Shown one piece after another: positions 9,168 through 17,537 of a DNA stretch of 64,000 nt; position 1 is the stretch's first letter; each line of letters begins with the position of its first letter. The stretch lies in contig NZ_CP089924.1 of the NCBI RefSeq assembly GCF_021284765.1, forward strand, positions 3,676,001 to 3,740,000. The letters run 5' to 3'. Below the pieces are notes generated by a model. It searched no databases, was not told the origin of the DNA, and worked only from the letters and a program-made list of their open reading frames with translations. The position numbers were made by a program, and so were the translations under genes. The DNA comes from Lysobacter sp. 5GHs7-4. GTDB taxonomy: Bacteria; Pseudomonadota; Gammaproteobacteria; Xanthomonadales; Xanthomonadaceae.

Positions 9168-11776
9168 TACAGATCACCTTCTTGCAGAACTTGCTCGGCG
9201 GGCAGCGCCCGCAGGTTGTAGGTATGCGCCATCGCCATGCCGTAAGCGCCGGCGTCGGCGACCAGCAGCACATCGCCCTCGGCGGTCGCGCGCGGCAACG
9301 GGCGGCCGCGGCCGAGCACGTCGCTGCTTTCGCAGATCGGGCCTACCACGTCGAAGGCGACGCTGTCGGCGTCGTCCAGGCGGCTGAGGTTGTGGATGCC
9401 GTGATAGGCCTCGTACATGGCCGGACGCATCAGCGCGTTCATGCCGGCATCGCCGCCGACCCGGCGCACGCCGTCCTTCTCGACCACCTGGGTGACGGTC
9501 AGCAGCAGCACGCCGCTCTCGGCGACCAGATAGCGGCCGGGCTCGACGATCAGGCCGTAACGCGGGTAGGCGGCCTTGATCTCGGCCAGACCGTCGCGCC
9601 AGGCGGCGAGGTCGAACTCCCGCGCCTCCGGCGTGTAGGCGACCGGCAGGCCGCCGCCGATGTCGATGGTCTCGATGGTGCCGATGCCGTCGGCCAGACC
9701 GGCCAGCTGCGCGTACACGCCGCGCCAGTGGCGCGGATCGTCGATGCCGCTGCCCAGGTGGGCGTGCAGGCCGGCGATGCGCACGCCGAGACGGCGCGCG
9801 TGCTCGACGAAGGCGTCGAAACGCGACATCGGCAGGCCGAACTTGGCGGCGACGCCGCCGGTACGCACCTTCTCGTGGTGGCCTTCGCCGTGGCCCAGGT
9901 CGATGCGCAGCCAGATCGTGCGGTCGCGGAACACCTCGGGCCAGTTCTGCAGCGCTTCGAGGCTATCCAGCGTGACGGTGACGCCGCGCGCGAACGCGGC
10001 GACGTACTCGCGCTTGGGCGCGAAGCTGGGCGTGAACAGCACGCGCGCCGGGGCGAGCTGCGGCAGAGTCTCGAACACGCGTTCGATCTCGCCCAGCGAT
10101 ACGCACTCTAGGCCGAAGCCTTCGTCGGCGATCGCACGCAGCACGTCCGGATGCGAGTTGGCCTTGATCGCGTAGTAGCAGCGATCGATGGAGGCCGTCT
10201 CGCGCAGCGAACGCGCGCGTTCGCGCACCGTCGCCAGGTCGTAGACGTAGCGTGGCGTACCGGCCGATGCGGCTTCGAGCAGGCGCGCGCTTTCGCCGCG
10301 CCACCAGGCCGGCGCGCGCGTGGGTTTGCCGTGCGCGATCTCACGCCAGCTCGGCCCGAACACGCTGTCGTCGCGCACCGGCATCGCGCCGCCGCGGATC
10401 AGTTCGTGGTGCAGATGCGGCAGCAGGCCGTCGGCGTCGGCCTCGTCGATGACGAAGGTCAGGTTGAGATCGTTCGAGGACTGCGAGATCAGATGCACGC
10501 GCTCGCGCCCGAACGCCGCCCAGATGTCGGACAGCCGGTGCAGCAGCGAGCGCATGCCGCGGCCGACCAGGGTCACCGCCGCGCAGGGCGCGATCACCTT
10601 GACCCTGCACACCTCGGCCAGGTCGGCCGACAAGGCTTCCAGCACGTTGCTGTTGACCAGGTTCTCGCTGGGGTCCAGCGATACGGTGACGTTGGTTTCC
10701 GACGAGCCGATCAGGTCGATCGACAGACCGTGGCGCTTGAAGCGCTCGAACACGTCGGCCAGGAAGCCGACCTGCTGCCACATGCCGATGCTTTCCATCG
10801 ACACCAGCACGATGCCGTTGCGGCGGCTGATCGCCTTGACGCCCGGCACGGTCGCCGCGCTGGCGTCGATGCGGGTGCCGGGCAGATCGAAACGCTCGGT
10901 GTCGAGGATCGCCATCGGCACGCCGGCGTCGCGGCACGGCGCGATCGAGCGCGGATGCAGCACCTTGGCGCCGGTGGTCGCGATTTCCTGCGCTTCGGCG
11001 TAGTCCAGGCGGGTCAGCAGGCGCGCGTCGGGCACCTCGCGCGGATTGGCGCTGAACATGCCGGGCACGTCGGTCCAGATTTCGACCCGCTGCGCCTTGA
11101 GCAGCGCGCCGAAGTAGGCGGCCGAGGTGTCCGAACCGCCACGGCCGAGAATCGCCGTACCGCCATCGTCGTGGCGCGCGATGAAGCCCTGGGTCAGCAG
11201 CATCGGCGCGGCCTGGCGGGCGAAGCGCGCGGCGAATTGCGCATCGGGCTCGCGCCGGCAGTTCACCGACAGGCGCCGCGCCCAGGCACTCTGGTTGGGC
11301 AGCGAGACCGCGTCCAGCCAGTCGCGCGCGTCGCACCAGCCGAAATCGTGGCCCTGGCTGCGCAGGTAGGCCGTGCCGATCGTCGACGACAGCAGCTCGC
11401 CCTGCGCCAGCACCTCGGCCTGCCAGTCCAGCGCGCGCGCGGCGACGCGCGGATCCACGGCCAGCGCCTGCAGCGCGGCCAGGCGCTCGCCCAGCACGGT
11501 GTCGGCATCCAGGTCGAGTTCGGCGCAGAACGCGCGATGGCGTTCGACCAGCGCCTGCACGCGTGCGGCGATGTCGTCCTGCGCGCCTTCCGGCGCGCTG
11601 GCGATCGCCTGCAGTTCGTTGGTCACGCCCGACAGCGCCGACACCACGACCACGACGCGTACGCCGTCCTCGTGCATGCGTTTGGAGGCGAGGCGTCCGA
11701 TGGTGTCCCAACGGTTGCGGCGGGACACCGAAGTGCCGCCGAACTTGAGTACTACCCAACGAGATGCTTCCGCCAC
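9167..11776 (-). CDS. lysAC: Bifunctional aspartate kinase / diaminopimelate decarboxylase
   Basis: This is a fusion of the first and last enzymes of the diaminopimelate-lysine pathway. Residues about 1-470 are aspartate kinase (WVVLKFGGTSVSRR at the N-terminus, GRGGSDTSAAYFGALL), with ACT-type regulatory segments (SIDLIGSSETNVTVSL; HLISQSSNDLNLTFV). Residues about 480-869 are PLP-dependent diaminopimelate decarboxylase, with the PLP lysine near residue 538 (CYYAIKANSHPD), HAHLGSGID, EPGRYLVAESG and GPICESSDVL. I chose the GTG at 11776 because GGAG lies 8 nt upstream and the kinase motif follows at once. An in-frame ATG at 11851 would add 25 residues with no homology features. The fusion is characteristic of Xanthomonadaceae. 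As one operon with murL-murD2, it places precursors of the peptidoglycan stem peptide together. Lysine feedback through the ACT segments is expected from the family. Confidence 0.92.
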   Translation of the reverse strand: MAEASRWVVLKFGGTSVSRRNRWDTIGRLASKRMHEDGVRVVVVVSALSGVTNELQAIASAPEGAQDDIAARVQALVERHRAFCAELDLDADTVLGERLAALQALAVDPRVAARALDWQAEVLAQGELLSSTIGTAYLRSQGHDFGWCDARDWLDAVSLPNQSAWARRLSVNCRREPDAQFAARFARQAAPMLLTQGFIARHDDGGTAILGRGGSDTSAAYFGALLKAQRVEIWTDVPGMFSANPREVPDARLLTRLDYAEAQEIATTGAKVLHPRSIAPCRDAGVPMAILDTERFDLPGTRIDASAATVPGVKAISRRNGIVLVSMESIGMWQQVGFLADVFERFKRHGLSIDLIGSSETNVTVSLDPSENLVNSNVLEALSADLAEVCRVKVIAPCAAVTLVGRGMRSLLHRLSDIWAAFGRERVHLISQSSNDLNLTFVIDEADADGLLPHLHHELIRGGAMPVRDDSVFGPSWREIAHGKPTRAPAWWRGESARLLEAASAGTPRYVYDLATVRERARSLRETASIDRCYYAIKANSHPDVLRAIADEGFGLECVSLGEIERVFETLPQLAPARVLFTPSFAPKREYVAAFARGVTVTLDSLEALQNWPEVFRDRTIWLRIDLGHGEGHHEKVRTGGVAAKFGLPMSRFDAFVEHARRLGVRIAGLHAHLGSGIDDPRHWRGVYAQLAGLADGIGTIETIDIGGGLPVAYTPEAREFDLAAWRDGLAEIKAAYPRYGLIVEPGRYLVAESGVLLLTVTQVVEKDGVRRVGGDAGMNALMRPAMYEAYHGIHNLSRLDDADSVAFDVVGPICESSDVLGRGRPLPRATAEGDVLLVADAGAYGMAMAHTYNLRALPAEQVLQEGDL

Positions 11777-12048
11777 CGCTACTGTCTCCGGTCTGTTGTC
11801 GCGCTCAGGGATGTCCGGCTGCGGCCGGACGCTGGTTTGGGGCCAGGCCACGGCCGGCGGGCGCGCCGAGCCGGCCCGTGGGCATGCCCGGGGCCGGAGA
11901 CTCGAAGGGTCGCGCTCGCCCGCGGCGCGGGCATGAGCCTGCGATTCTAAACGGGAAAGCGACGGCGCAGGCCGGCGCCGGGCGCAACACTGGAACCACC
12001 GCAGCGGAACGGTTCTACTGGCCCACCGCCCCGTCCCCCGAGACCGCC

Positions 12049-12936
12049 ATGACCCTGCGCCGCTACCTGCAACTGGACGTGTTCGCCGACCGCCCCGGCG
12101 CGGGCAATCCGTTGGGCGTTGTGTTGAACGCCGACGGCCTGGACAGCGCCGCGATGCAGGCCTTCGCGGCCTGGACCAACCTGTCGGAAACCATCTTCCT
12201 GCTGCCGCCGGTGGAAGGCGCGGACTACCGGGTGCGCATCTTCACGCCGCGCCAGGAACTGCCGTTCGCCGGCCATCCCAGCGTGGGCGCGGCCTGGGTC
12301 GCGATCGACGCCGGCCTGGCCACGCCGCGCGAGGGCGCGCTGGTGCAGGACTGCGCGGCCGGGCTGCTGCCGGTGCGGGTCGCCGGCAGCGGCGCGCGCG
12401 CGCTGATCTCGGTGCGGGCGCCGCGTTCGCGACGCATCGACCCGGCCGAACTCGACCAGCCGGACGCGATCGCCGCCGCCCTGGCCGCGGTGACCGCGCC
12501 GCTGGCCCTGGGCGAGCGCGCACCGGCCCTGTGGGACAACGGCGCGCGCTGGTGGGTGCTGGAACTGGCCGACGCCGCGGCGGTGCGCGCCCTGCAACCG
12601 GACCTGCCCGCGATCGCCGCGCTGACCCGCAGCTGCGGCGCGGTCGGCCTGGGCGTGTACGCGACCGCCGACGCCGGCGACCATCAGCTGGTCGTGCGCG
12701 CCTTCTGCCCTGCCGACAACATCCCCGAAGACCCGGTCACCGGCAGCATCAACGCCTCGATCGGCGCCCAGCTCGCGGCCAGCGGCGGCTTCCCCGGCGG
12801 AGCCACGCGCTATGTCGCCAGCCAGGGCCGCGAACTCGGCCGCGACGGACGGGTCGAGGTCGCGCTGGATGCCGAGGGCGAGATCTGGATCGGCGGCCGC
12901 GTCCAGGCGGTTATCCGCGGCCGCGCCGATTGGTAA
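12049..12936 (+). CDS. PhzF-family isomerase, copy 1
   Basis: This 295-residue protein of the PhzF phenazine-biosynthesis-like fold (two-domain, diaminopimelate-epimerase-like) opens with RRYLQLDVFADRPGAGNPL, and the catalytic Glu47 lies in NLSETIFLL. RQELPFAGHPSVGAA (about 68-82) and the C-terminal PEDPVTGSINASIGAQL are also intact. Members catalyse proton-shuffling isomerisations. True PhzF acts on dihydro-hydroxyanthranilate, but no other phz gene is present, so a phenazine role is unlikely and the substrate is unknown. I chose the ATG at 12049 because the family N-terminus starts there; the upstream frame extension has no homology. A second, similar gene begins 52 bp downstream. Confidence 0.85.
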   Translation: MTLRRYLQLDVFADRPGAGNPLGVVLNADGLDSAAMQAFAAWTNLSETIFLLPPVEGADYRVRIFTPRQELPFAGHPSVGAAWVAIDAGLATPREGALVQDCAAGLLPVRVAGSGARALISVRAPRSRRIDPAELDQPDAIAAALAAVTAPLALGERAPALWDNGARWWVLELADAAAVRALQPDLPAIAALTRSCGAVGLGVYATADAGDHQLVVRAFCPADNIPEDPVTGSINASIGAQLAASGGFPGGATRYVASQGRELGRDGRVEVALDAEGEIWIGGRVQAVIRGRADW

Positions 12937-12988
12937 GCTGCGCGGCCCAGCGGACCCCACGCCGCGACTCCACGACGATCCACCGCCT

Positions 12989-13864
12989 ATGAAGCGCCGT
13001 TACCTGCAATTGGACGTATTCGCCGACCGTCCCGGCGCCGGCAATCCGCTCGCGGTGGTGCTGGATGCGCAAGGCCTGGACGATGCCGCCATGCAGGCGA
13101 TCGCGCGCTGGACCCGGTTGCCCGAAACCACCTTCGTGTTCGCGCCGACCGCGCCGGGCGCGAGCTATCGCATCCGCATGTTCAGTCCGCGTCGCGAAGT
13201 GCCGTTCGCCGGCCATCCCAGCGTCGGCACCGCGCACGTGGTGTTGAGCGCCGGCCTGGCCGAAGCCGTCGATGGCCGCCTGCTGCAGGAAGGCGTGGCC
13301 GGCCTGCTGCCGCTGGCGGTGGACGGCGACGGCGCCTCGCGCACCATCGCGGTGCGCACGCCGCGCGCACGCGTGCTGGAAACCGCCAGCGCCGAAGATC
13401 CGCGCCTGAGCGCCGCCCTGCGCGGGCTGCCGCTGGGCGCGTTGCCGCCGGCGCTGATGGACGGCGGCCGCCGCTGGTGGCTGGCCGAACTGCGCGACGA
13501 AGCCGCATTGCGCAACGCCACACCGGACTGGGCCGCGATCGGCGCACTGGCCGAGTCCACCGAAAGCATGGGCCTGTGCGCGTTCGCACGCGCCGACGCC
13601 GGCAACGACTACGACCTGGTGGTGCGCGCCTTCGTCGGCGCGCCCGCCCAGTTCGAAGACGCGGCCTCGGGCGCCGCCAACGCCACCCTAGCCGCCTGGC
13701 TGCAGCACAACCAGGCCCTGCCCGGCCGCGACGGCCGCTACACCGTCAGCCAGGGCCGCGAGGTCGGCTTCGACGCGCGCCTGCAACTGCGCGTGGACGC
13801 CGACGGCGAAGTCTGGTCCGGCGGCCGCGTGCATCCTATCGTCAGCGGGCATATCGATTGGTAG
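12989..13864 (+). CDS. PhzF-family isomerase, copy 2
   Basis: This 291-residue paralogue of the gene just upstream shares the opening RRYLQLDVFADRPGAGNPL, the catalytic Glu46 (RLPETTFVF) and REVPFAGHPSVGTA. It differs at the second active-site region, where the usual EDPVTGS reads EDAASGAANATLAAWL. The Asp is kept but Pro and Val are lost, which may change the substrate. The two genes lie in the same direction 52 bp apart and probably share a transcript. The pair looks like an old tandem duplication, since the proteins are clearly alike but far from identical. No phenazine genes are in the window; function unknown. Confidence 0.85.
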   Translation: MKRRYLQLDVFADRPGAGNPLAVVLDAQGLDDAAMQAIARWTRLPETTFVFAPTAPGASYRIRMFSPRREVPFAGHPSVGTAHVVLSAGLAEAVDGRLLQEGVAGLLPLAVDGDGASRTIAVRTPRARVLETASAEDPRLSAALRGLPLGALPPALMDGGRRWWLAELRDEAALRNATPDWAAIGALAESTESMGLCAFARADAGNDYDLVVRAFVGAPAQFEDAASGAANATLAAWLQHNQALPGRDGRYTVSQGREVGFDARLQLRVDADGEVWSGGRVHPIVSGHIDW

Positions 13865-13943
13865 GCGCGGCGTTCGCGCCGCTGTGGGACGCTCGCCGTA
13901 CCTGGGCAACGGCTCCCGCCATTTTGCTCCCACAGTCCCACTC

Positions 13944-14056
13944 GTCATTCCGGCGAAAGCCGGAACCCATGTGGCCTTGTCGCTGCAAGATCGCATCTGC
14001 GAAAGCATCTGACGAAGGCGAAGGTCAAGATGGGTTCCGGCTTTCGCCGGAATGAC
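13944..14056. repeat. REP-like inverted repeat, GTCATTCCGG family, copy 1
   Basis: A left arm at 13944-13970 (GTCATTCCGGCGAAAGCCGG then AACCCAT) and its exact reverse complement at 14030-14056 flank about 60 bp. Each arm also contains the smaller palindrome CCGGCGAAAGCCGG. The same element occurs at 50350-50447 and 53782-53874. It fills the 313-bp gap before the small exported protein; I see no other structure in that gap. Confidence 0.8.
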
Positions 14057-14177
14057 GGCGATGAAGACGGTAACGTTTACAGCCAAGACTTTCGATCGTT
14101 GCCACCGCCAACCAGCGGCGAACAACCCAGCGATTCTCAATAGGCTACGCTGAGCGCTCAGGCCAGGGTATGACCTC

Positions 14178-14588
14178 ATGAGCAAGCATGTTCTGTCGGG
14201 CATCTTCGCTATCGCGGCGACTTCGGCGGCCGCTCAATCCGCAACACCTGCCACCCTGGTCGTTCCGGACCCTGCCCACACCTGGGCTGCGGCTCAAATC
14301 GGCAGCGTGTTGGAAGGCAATGTGAGTTATCACGAAGGCTCGTTGCTACAAGCGCTCTCGCTAGCCAAAGCCGGCGGTGTCGGAGGTGTGGTGGAAATCC
14401 GGCTAGACACCTCCGCTGCTTTCGAGTCCGGACGGGTGGTCTGCTACTCGCCGGCCGGACGCAAGCTTTGGGAGGAGAAGGTGATGTTCAATCTCGGCGG
14501 CGGCGAGGAGCGGATCGCCAGGCGCTTCGCCGATGCCCTGGAGAAGAAAGTATCGGGCAAACGTTGCTCGCAAGATTCCGGCGACTAA
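14178..14588 (+). CDS. Small exported protein of unknown function
   Basis: This 136-residue protein begins with a signal peptide (MSKHVLSGIFAIAATSAAAQ), so it is probably periplasmic. The mature part has no motif I recognise. It contains a Gly/Val-rich stretch (LAKAGGVGGVVEIRLDTSAA), then SGRVVCYSPAGRKLWEEKVMF, and ends with a lysine-rich segment and one cysteine. The phrase PAGRKLWEEKV next to a beta-rich pattern hints at a small nucleotide-binding-like or outer-membrane-assembly fold, but that is only an impression. It is followed 43 bp later by the SRPBCC gene on the same strand. Confidence 0.6.
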   Translation: MSKHVLSGIFAIAATSAAAQSATPATLVVPDPAHTWAAAQIGSVLEGNVSYHEGSLLQALSLAKAGGVGGVVEIRLDTSAAFESGRVVCYSPAGRKLWEEKVMFNLGGGEERIARRFADALEKKVSGKRCSQDSGD

Positions 14589-14631
14589 GCTTTTATCCAA
14601 AACCACTGCACACGCGATACTCGGGAGCGCC

Positions 14632-15372
14632 ATGAGCGAAACGCACGAGCAAGCCATCGTCGACATCACCATCGCCGCGCCCATCGAAACCGTGTGGGAT
14701 GCCCTGCGCGATCCGGCGCGGATCGCGCAATGGTTCGGCTGGGATTCGCCGTCGCTGGCCGGGGAAATCCAATTCATCTTCGTCGATCACGCCACCGGCG
14801 ACGAGGCGAACCGCAAAATCCAGTTCGACGGCTGGGAAGGCATCGCCGAAAGAATCGAGCTGGTGTCCATCGCCGGCAGCACGCGCGTGCGCCTGCTGCG
14901 CACCGGCGGCCCGGCGCTGGACTGGGTGGCGGTGTACGACGACATCAGCCAGGGCTGGATCACCTTCTTCCAGCAGCTGCGGCTGATGCTGGAATGCCAT
15001 CCCGGGCAGACCCGGCGCACGCTCTATCTGTCGGGCCCCGCGCAGGCGGGCGTCGGCGAGCCCTCGGCCGCACTCGGCCTGGGCTCCGTCGCCTCCCTGC
15101 CTCCCGGCGCGGCTTGCACCGCGATGCTCGCGACCGGCGACCAAGTTTCGGGGCAGGCCTGGTACCGAACGCATTTCCAGACCGCTGTGACGGTGGATCA
15201 ATGGGGCCAGGGCCTGTTGGTCGTTACCGACAAGGGCCCCTCGCCCGAGCGTCCGCACGGCGGCGGCTCGGCGTTGCTGACCACCTATGGCCTGTCCGAC
15301 GCCGAGTTCGCTGCGCTGGAAGGGCGCTGGAAGGAATGGTGGGCGGCCCGCTACCCCAAGCCCGCCGAGTGA
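14632..15372 (+). CDS. SRPBCC-domain (AHSA1-like) protein
   Basis: This 246-residue cytoplasmic protein opens with the START/SRPBCC signature VDITIAAPIETVWDALRDPARIAQWFGWD (about 9-37, in two pieces: VDITIAAPIETVWDAL and RDPARIAQWFGW). An AHSA1-type C-terminal helix segment follows (WITFFQQLRLMLECHPGQT, about 108-126). The second half (about 150-246) is less typical and ends in DAEFAALEGRWKEWWAARYP, like some stand-alone activator-of-Hsp90-ATPase homologues. A GGGAG ribosome site precedes the ATG at 14632. Such proteins bind hydrophobic ligands; no specific ligand or partner can be inferred here. Confidence 0.75.
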   Translation: MSETHEQAIVDITIAAPIETVWDALRDPARIAQWFGWDSPSLAGEIQFIFVDHATGDEANRKIQFDGWEGIAERIELVSIAGSTRVRLLRTGGPALDWVAVYDDISQGWITFFQQLRLMLECHPGQTRRTLYLSGPAQAGVGEPSAALGLGSVASLPPGAACTAMLATGDQVSGQAWYRTHFQTAVTVDQWGQGLLVVTDKGPSPERPHGGGSALLTTYGLSDAEFAALEGRWKEWWAARYPKPAE

Positions 15373-15459
15373 GCGCACGCGAACGTGCGTAGTCGTTCCG
15401 CGGCTGTCGCTGCGCTCACGAAATCGGACCGAGGCTTATTTACGCAGCATAGAGGCACC

Positions 15460-15893
15460 ATGCGCAGCATCGTCCTCCCGGCCCTGTTCTCCGCGGCCCT
15501 GTTGTTTCCGGCGATCGTCTCAGCCGATGAAATATGCGTGTCCCACGGCTTGGACGTGTGCGAACGCGCGCGGCAATTCGCGGCCTGGTTGAACCACAAC
15601 CGCGCCCGTAACGGCCAGCACTTCGAGGTGAGCCGCGCACAAAGCCAGGGCCGCTCCATCGAAGTCCACTTCACCTACCTGCACGGCAAGGACGGTTTCG
15701 ACCGCATGCTGGCGGAGACCGGACGGACCCGACAGCAGTTCGAAACGACCTTGCTGGAAATTTCCCAGGAAGGCGGCTGCAAGAAACCGCGCGCAGCATC
15801 GTGCTCAACGGCGGAAAATTCGTCGCGATCTACGAGTTCTCGGACCGCACGCGCATTTACGAGCACACCGTCGACGCCTGCCCAGCGCCATAA
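15460..15893 (+). pseudogene. Small exported protein, frameshifted near 15780
   Basis: The frame from the ATG at 15460 encodes a signal peptide (MRSIVLPALFSAALLF to VSADE) and a Cys-containing domain (CVSHGLDVCERARQFAAW) up to EISQEGGC. After that it turns into Ser/Thr/Arg-rich nonsense that would run into the next gene. A one-base shift between about 15773 and 15783 restores a sensible reading, ETARSIVLNGGKFVAIYEF then SDRTRIYEHTVDACPAP, and a stop at 15891-15893. The distance from start to stop is one base short of a whole number of codons, consistent with a single deletion. The intact product would be about 144 residues with paired cysteines, likely periplasmic. It is either a recent pseudogene or a sequencing error. 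Confidence 0.65.
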
Positions 15894-15919
15894 CGTTCCC
15901 GGATCGACGCGTATGGTCG

Positions 15920-15947
15920 AAAAAAGGGCCCGCTCGCGCGGACCCTT
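15920..15947 (-). terminator. Rho-independent terminator for the glycine-zipper gene
   Basis: Read on the minus strand, AAGGGTCCGC-GCGA-GCGGGCCCTT forms a 10-bp stem with one G-T pair. It is followed directly by T residues (A-run at 15920-15925 on the plus strand). It lies about 60 bp past the stop of the minus-strand gene at 16007. Confidence 0.7.
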
Positions 15948-15964
15948 GCTCTCGTTGATTGCAG

Positions 15965-15995
15965 CGGTCGGATGCGGCACTGCCGCATCCGACCG
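15965..15995. repeat. Perfect 14-bp hairpin after the glycine-zipper gene
   Basis: CGGTCGGATGCGGC and its exact reverse complement are separated by 3 bp, starting 12 bp beyond the minus-strand stop at 16007. No T-run follows. It may stabilise the 3' end of the mRNA ahead of the true terminator at 15920-15947. Confidence 0.6.
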
Positions 15996-16006
15996 TCCAG
16001 GCGCCC

Positions 16007-16699
16007 TTACTCCGGCCGCACGTCCACGCGCACGCGGATCTTGTCGCCCGGGTGGTAGTTGGTGCGGGTGCGGTAGCTGCGGCCGCCGTATTCGTAAGTC
16101 ACGTCGTAGGCGCTGACCGCGCGGTCGTCGCCGCCGTAGCCGGTGTTCTGGACCGGATCGCAGACGCGCACCGAACCGACGCGGTCGCGGTTGCTGTTGC
16201 GCTTGCTCTGCTCGTAGACGCTGCGGCCGGCCATGCCGCCGACCATGGAGCCCACGGCCGAGGTCGCGTAGCGCGCGCTGCCGCCGCCGACCTGGCTGCC
16301 GACCGCCGCGCCGATGAGGCCGCCGATCACCGTGGCCACGGTGCGTCCGGTCTCGGTGCCACCGGAGCGGCGGTAGTTGCCGTACTGGTCGGTGTAGCCG
16401 TCGTCGCGGCGGGAGTAGTCGTCGTAACCGCGGTCGTCGTAGCCGTCGTAGCTGCCGCCGCCGTTGACGTAGGTCGGACGCTCGTAGCAACGCTGCGCGC
16501 CGTACTGGCCGCTGTTGTAGGAATCGAACACCGGATCGACGCGCAGCACGCGCGCGTAGTCGACCTGCGAACCCGAAGAGGCCGGGTAGCTGTTCGGATA
16601 GCCCGAACCGTAACCGTTCTGCGGATAGGACTGCGCCGAGGCGACGCCGGTGGCGGCGGCGAGGACCAGGCTAAGGGCGGTAACGGACAGGCGCTTCAT
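16007..16699 (-). CDS. Exported glycine-zipper (SlyB / 17 kDa antigen-like) protein
   Basis: This 230-residue envelope protein starts with a signal peptide (LSLVLAAATGVASAQ). A low-complexity Tyr/Gly/Ser/Asp stretch follows (about 24-110, including YDGYDDRGYDDYSRR). A glycine-zipper segment (TVATVIGGLIGAAVGSQVGG then GSARYATSAVGSMVGGMAG, about 120-160) is typical of the Rickettsia 17 kDa surface antigen and SlyB families, which associate with membranes. The C-terminus (VTYEYGGRSYRTRTNYHPGD then KIRVRVDVRPE) is the usual small beta domain of this family. There is no lipobox cysteine after the signal, so it is not a lipoprotein. It has its own terminator. The role is probably envelope integrity; the exact function is unknown. 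Confidence 0.8.
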   Translation of the reverse strand: MKRLSVTALSLVLAAATGVASAQSYPQNGYGSGYPNSYPASSGSQVDYARVLRVDPVFDSYNSGQYGAQRCYERPTYVNGGGSYDGYDDRGYDDYSRRDDGYTDQYGNYRRSGGTETGRTVATVIGGLIGAAVGSQVGGGSARYATSAVGSMVGGMAGRSVYEQSKRNSNRDRVGSVRVCDPVQNTGYGGDDRAVSAYDVTYEYGGRSYRTRTNYHPGDKIRVRVDVRPE

Positions 16700-16803
16700 G
16701 GCTCGGGCTCCACACGCCGGGATGGCGTGGATCGCATCGTCGGGTCGCGGCGGTCAACGCCGGCTGAATCCGGCCGCGGTTTCGGTGCCGGACCTGGCGG
16801 CGT

Positions 16804-17505
16804 TTACCTGGCCGACAGCCAATCGGCGACGCGTCCGGCCAATTCGGCCGCGCCGCGTCCCAGCAGGGGGCCGACGTGGCTGGGCGATGGCGCGCGCCAC
16901 AGTTCGGCGTTCCAGGCCCGGGCGAGTTCGGCGGTGAGTTCCGGCGGCACGTCGCGATCGGCGGACGAGGCCACGCACAAGGTCGCGCAGGCGGGCGCGG
17001 CGACGGCGACACCGGCCTGCGCGGTGCGCAGCACCGCCCCGGACTCGTCGCGCCAATGCCGGTAGGCGTAGAGCCGCGTCGCCTCGTCGGCGTCCGGCAG
17101 CGCGCGCCGGGTCGAGTCCAGCCGCGCCTCGCGTCGCCACGGCACCCGCGCGGGCCACTCGCGCGGCGGGCGTCGCGTATGCCACGGCGCCGGCGGCAAC
17201 GGATTGACCAGCACCAGCGCATCGGCGGCTTCCGCGCAACGCAAAGCCAGCAGGCCGCCCAGGCTGGCGCCGATCAATGTGCGCGGACGCGGCAAGGCGT
17301 CCAGCGCGGCGCGCACCTGCTGCAGGTAGTCGTCGAATCCGGTGGCGGCCAGGCCGGCGGCCGTGGGCTGCAGGTCGGGCGCATGCGCGTGAAACCCGCG
17401 CGCGCTCAGTGCCGCGCACCAGAGGTTCCACTCCCAGCCGCCGCCGCCCGCGCCATGGACCAACAGGGCGTGGCGGACCGGCGCGGCGCGGGCCGGCGTC
17501 GACAA
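16804..17505 (-). CDS. Alpha/beta hydrolase
   Basis: This alpha/beta hydrolase of about 233 residues has LVHGAGGGGWEW (oxyanion region, 15-26), nucleophile Ser81 in LIGASLGGLLALRC, an acid in SSADRDVPPEL and His in SPSHVGPLLG. There is no signal peptide, so it is cytoplasmic. No ATG fits. The TTG at 17505 has GGAAG about 8 nt upstream and gives MSTPARAAPVRHALLVHG, so I use it; a GTG just before RHALLVHG is possible. It starts 33 bp after the osmC stop on the same strand, and the two probably form an operon. The substrate is unknown. Confidence 0.75.
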   Translation of the reverse strand: MSTPARAAPVRHALLVHGAGGGGWEWNLWCAALSARGFHAHAPDLQPTAAGLAATGFDDYLQQVRAALDALPRPRTLIGASLGGLLALRCAEAADALVLVNPLPPAPWHTRRPPREWPARVPWRREARLDSTRRALPDADEATRLYAYRHWRDESGAVLRTAQAGVAVAAPACATLCVASSADRDVPPELTAELARAWNAELWRAPSPSHVGPLLGRGAAELAGRVADWLSAR

Positions 17506-17537
17506 GCGTGGCGCTTCCGGCCCGCGCGTTCGCGGCC

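Noticed and set aside
12049-13864. A phenazine gene cluster
   Set aside because: PhzF-like genes alone are common outside phenazine pathways; no phzA/B/C/D/E/G is in the window.
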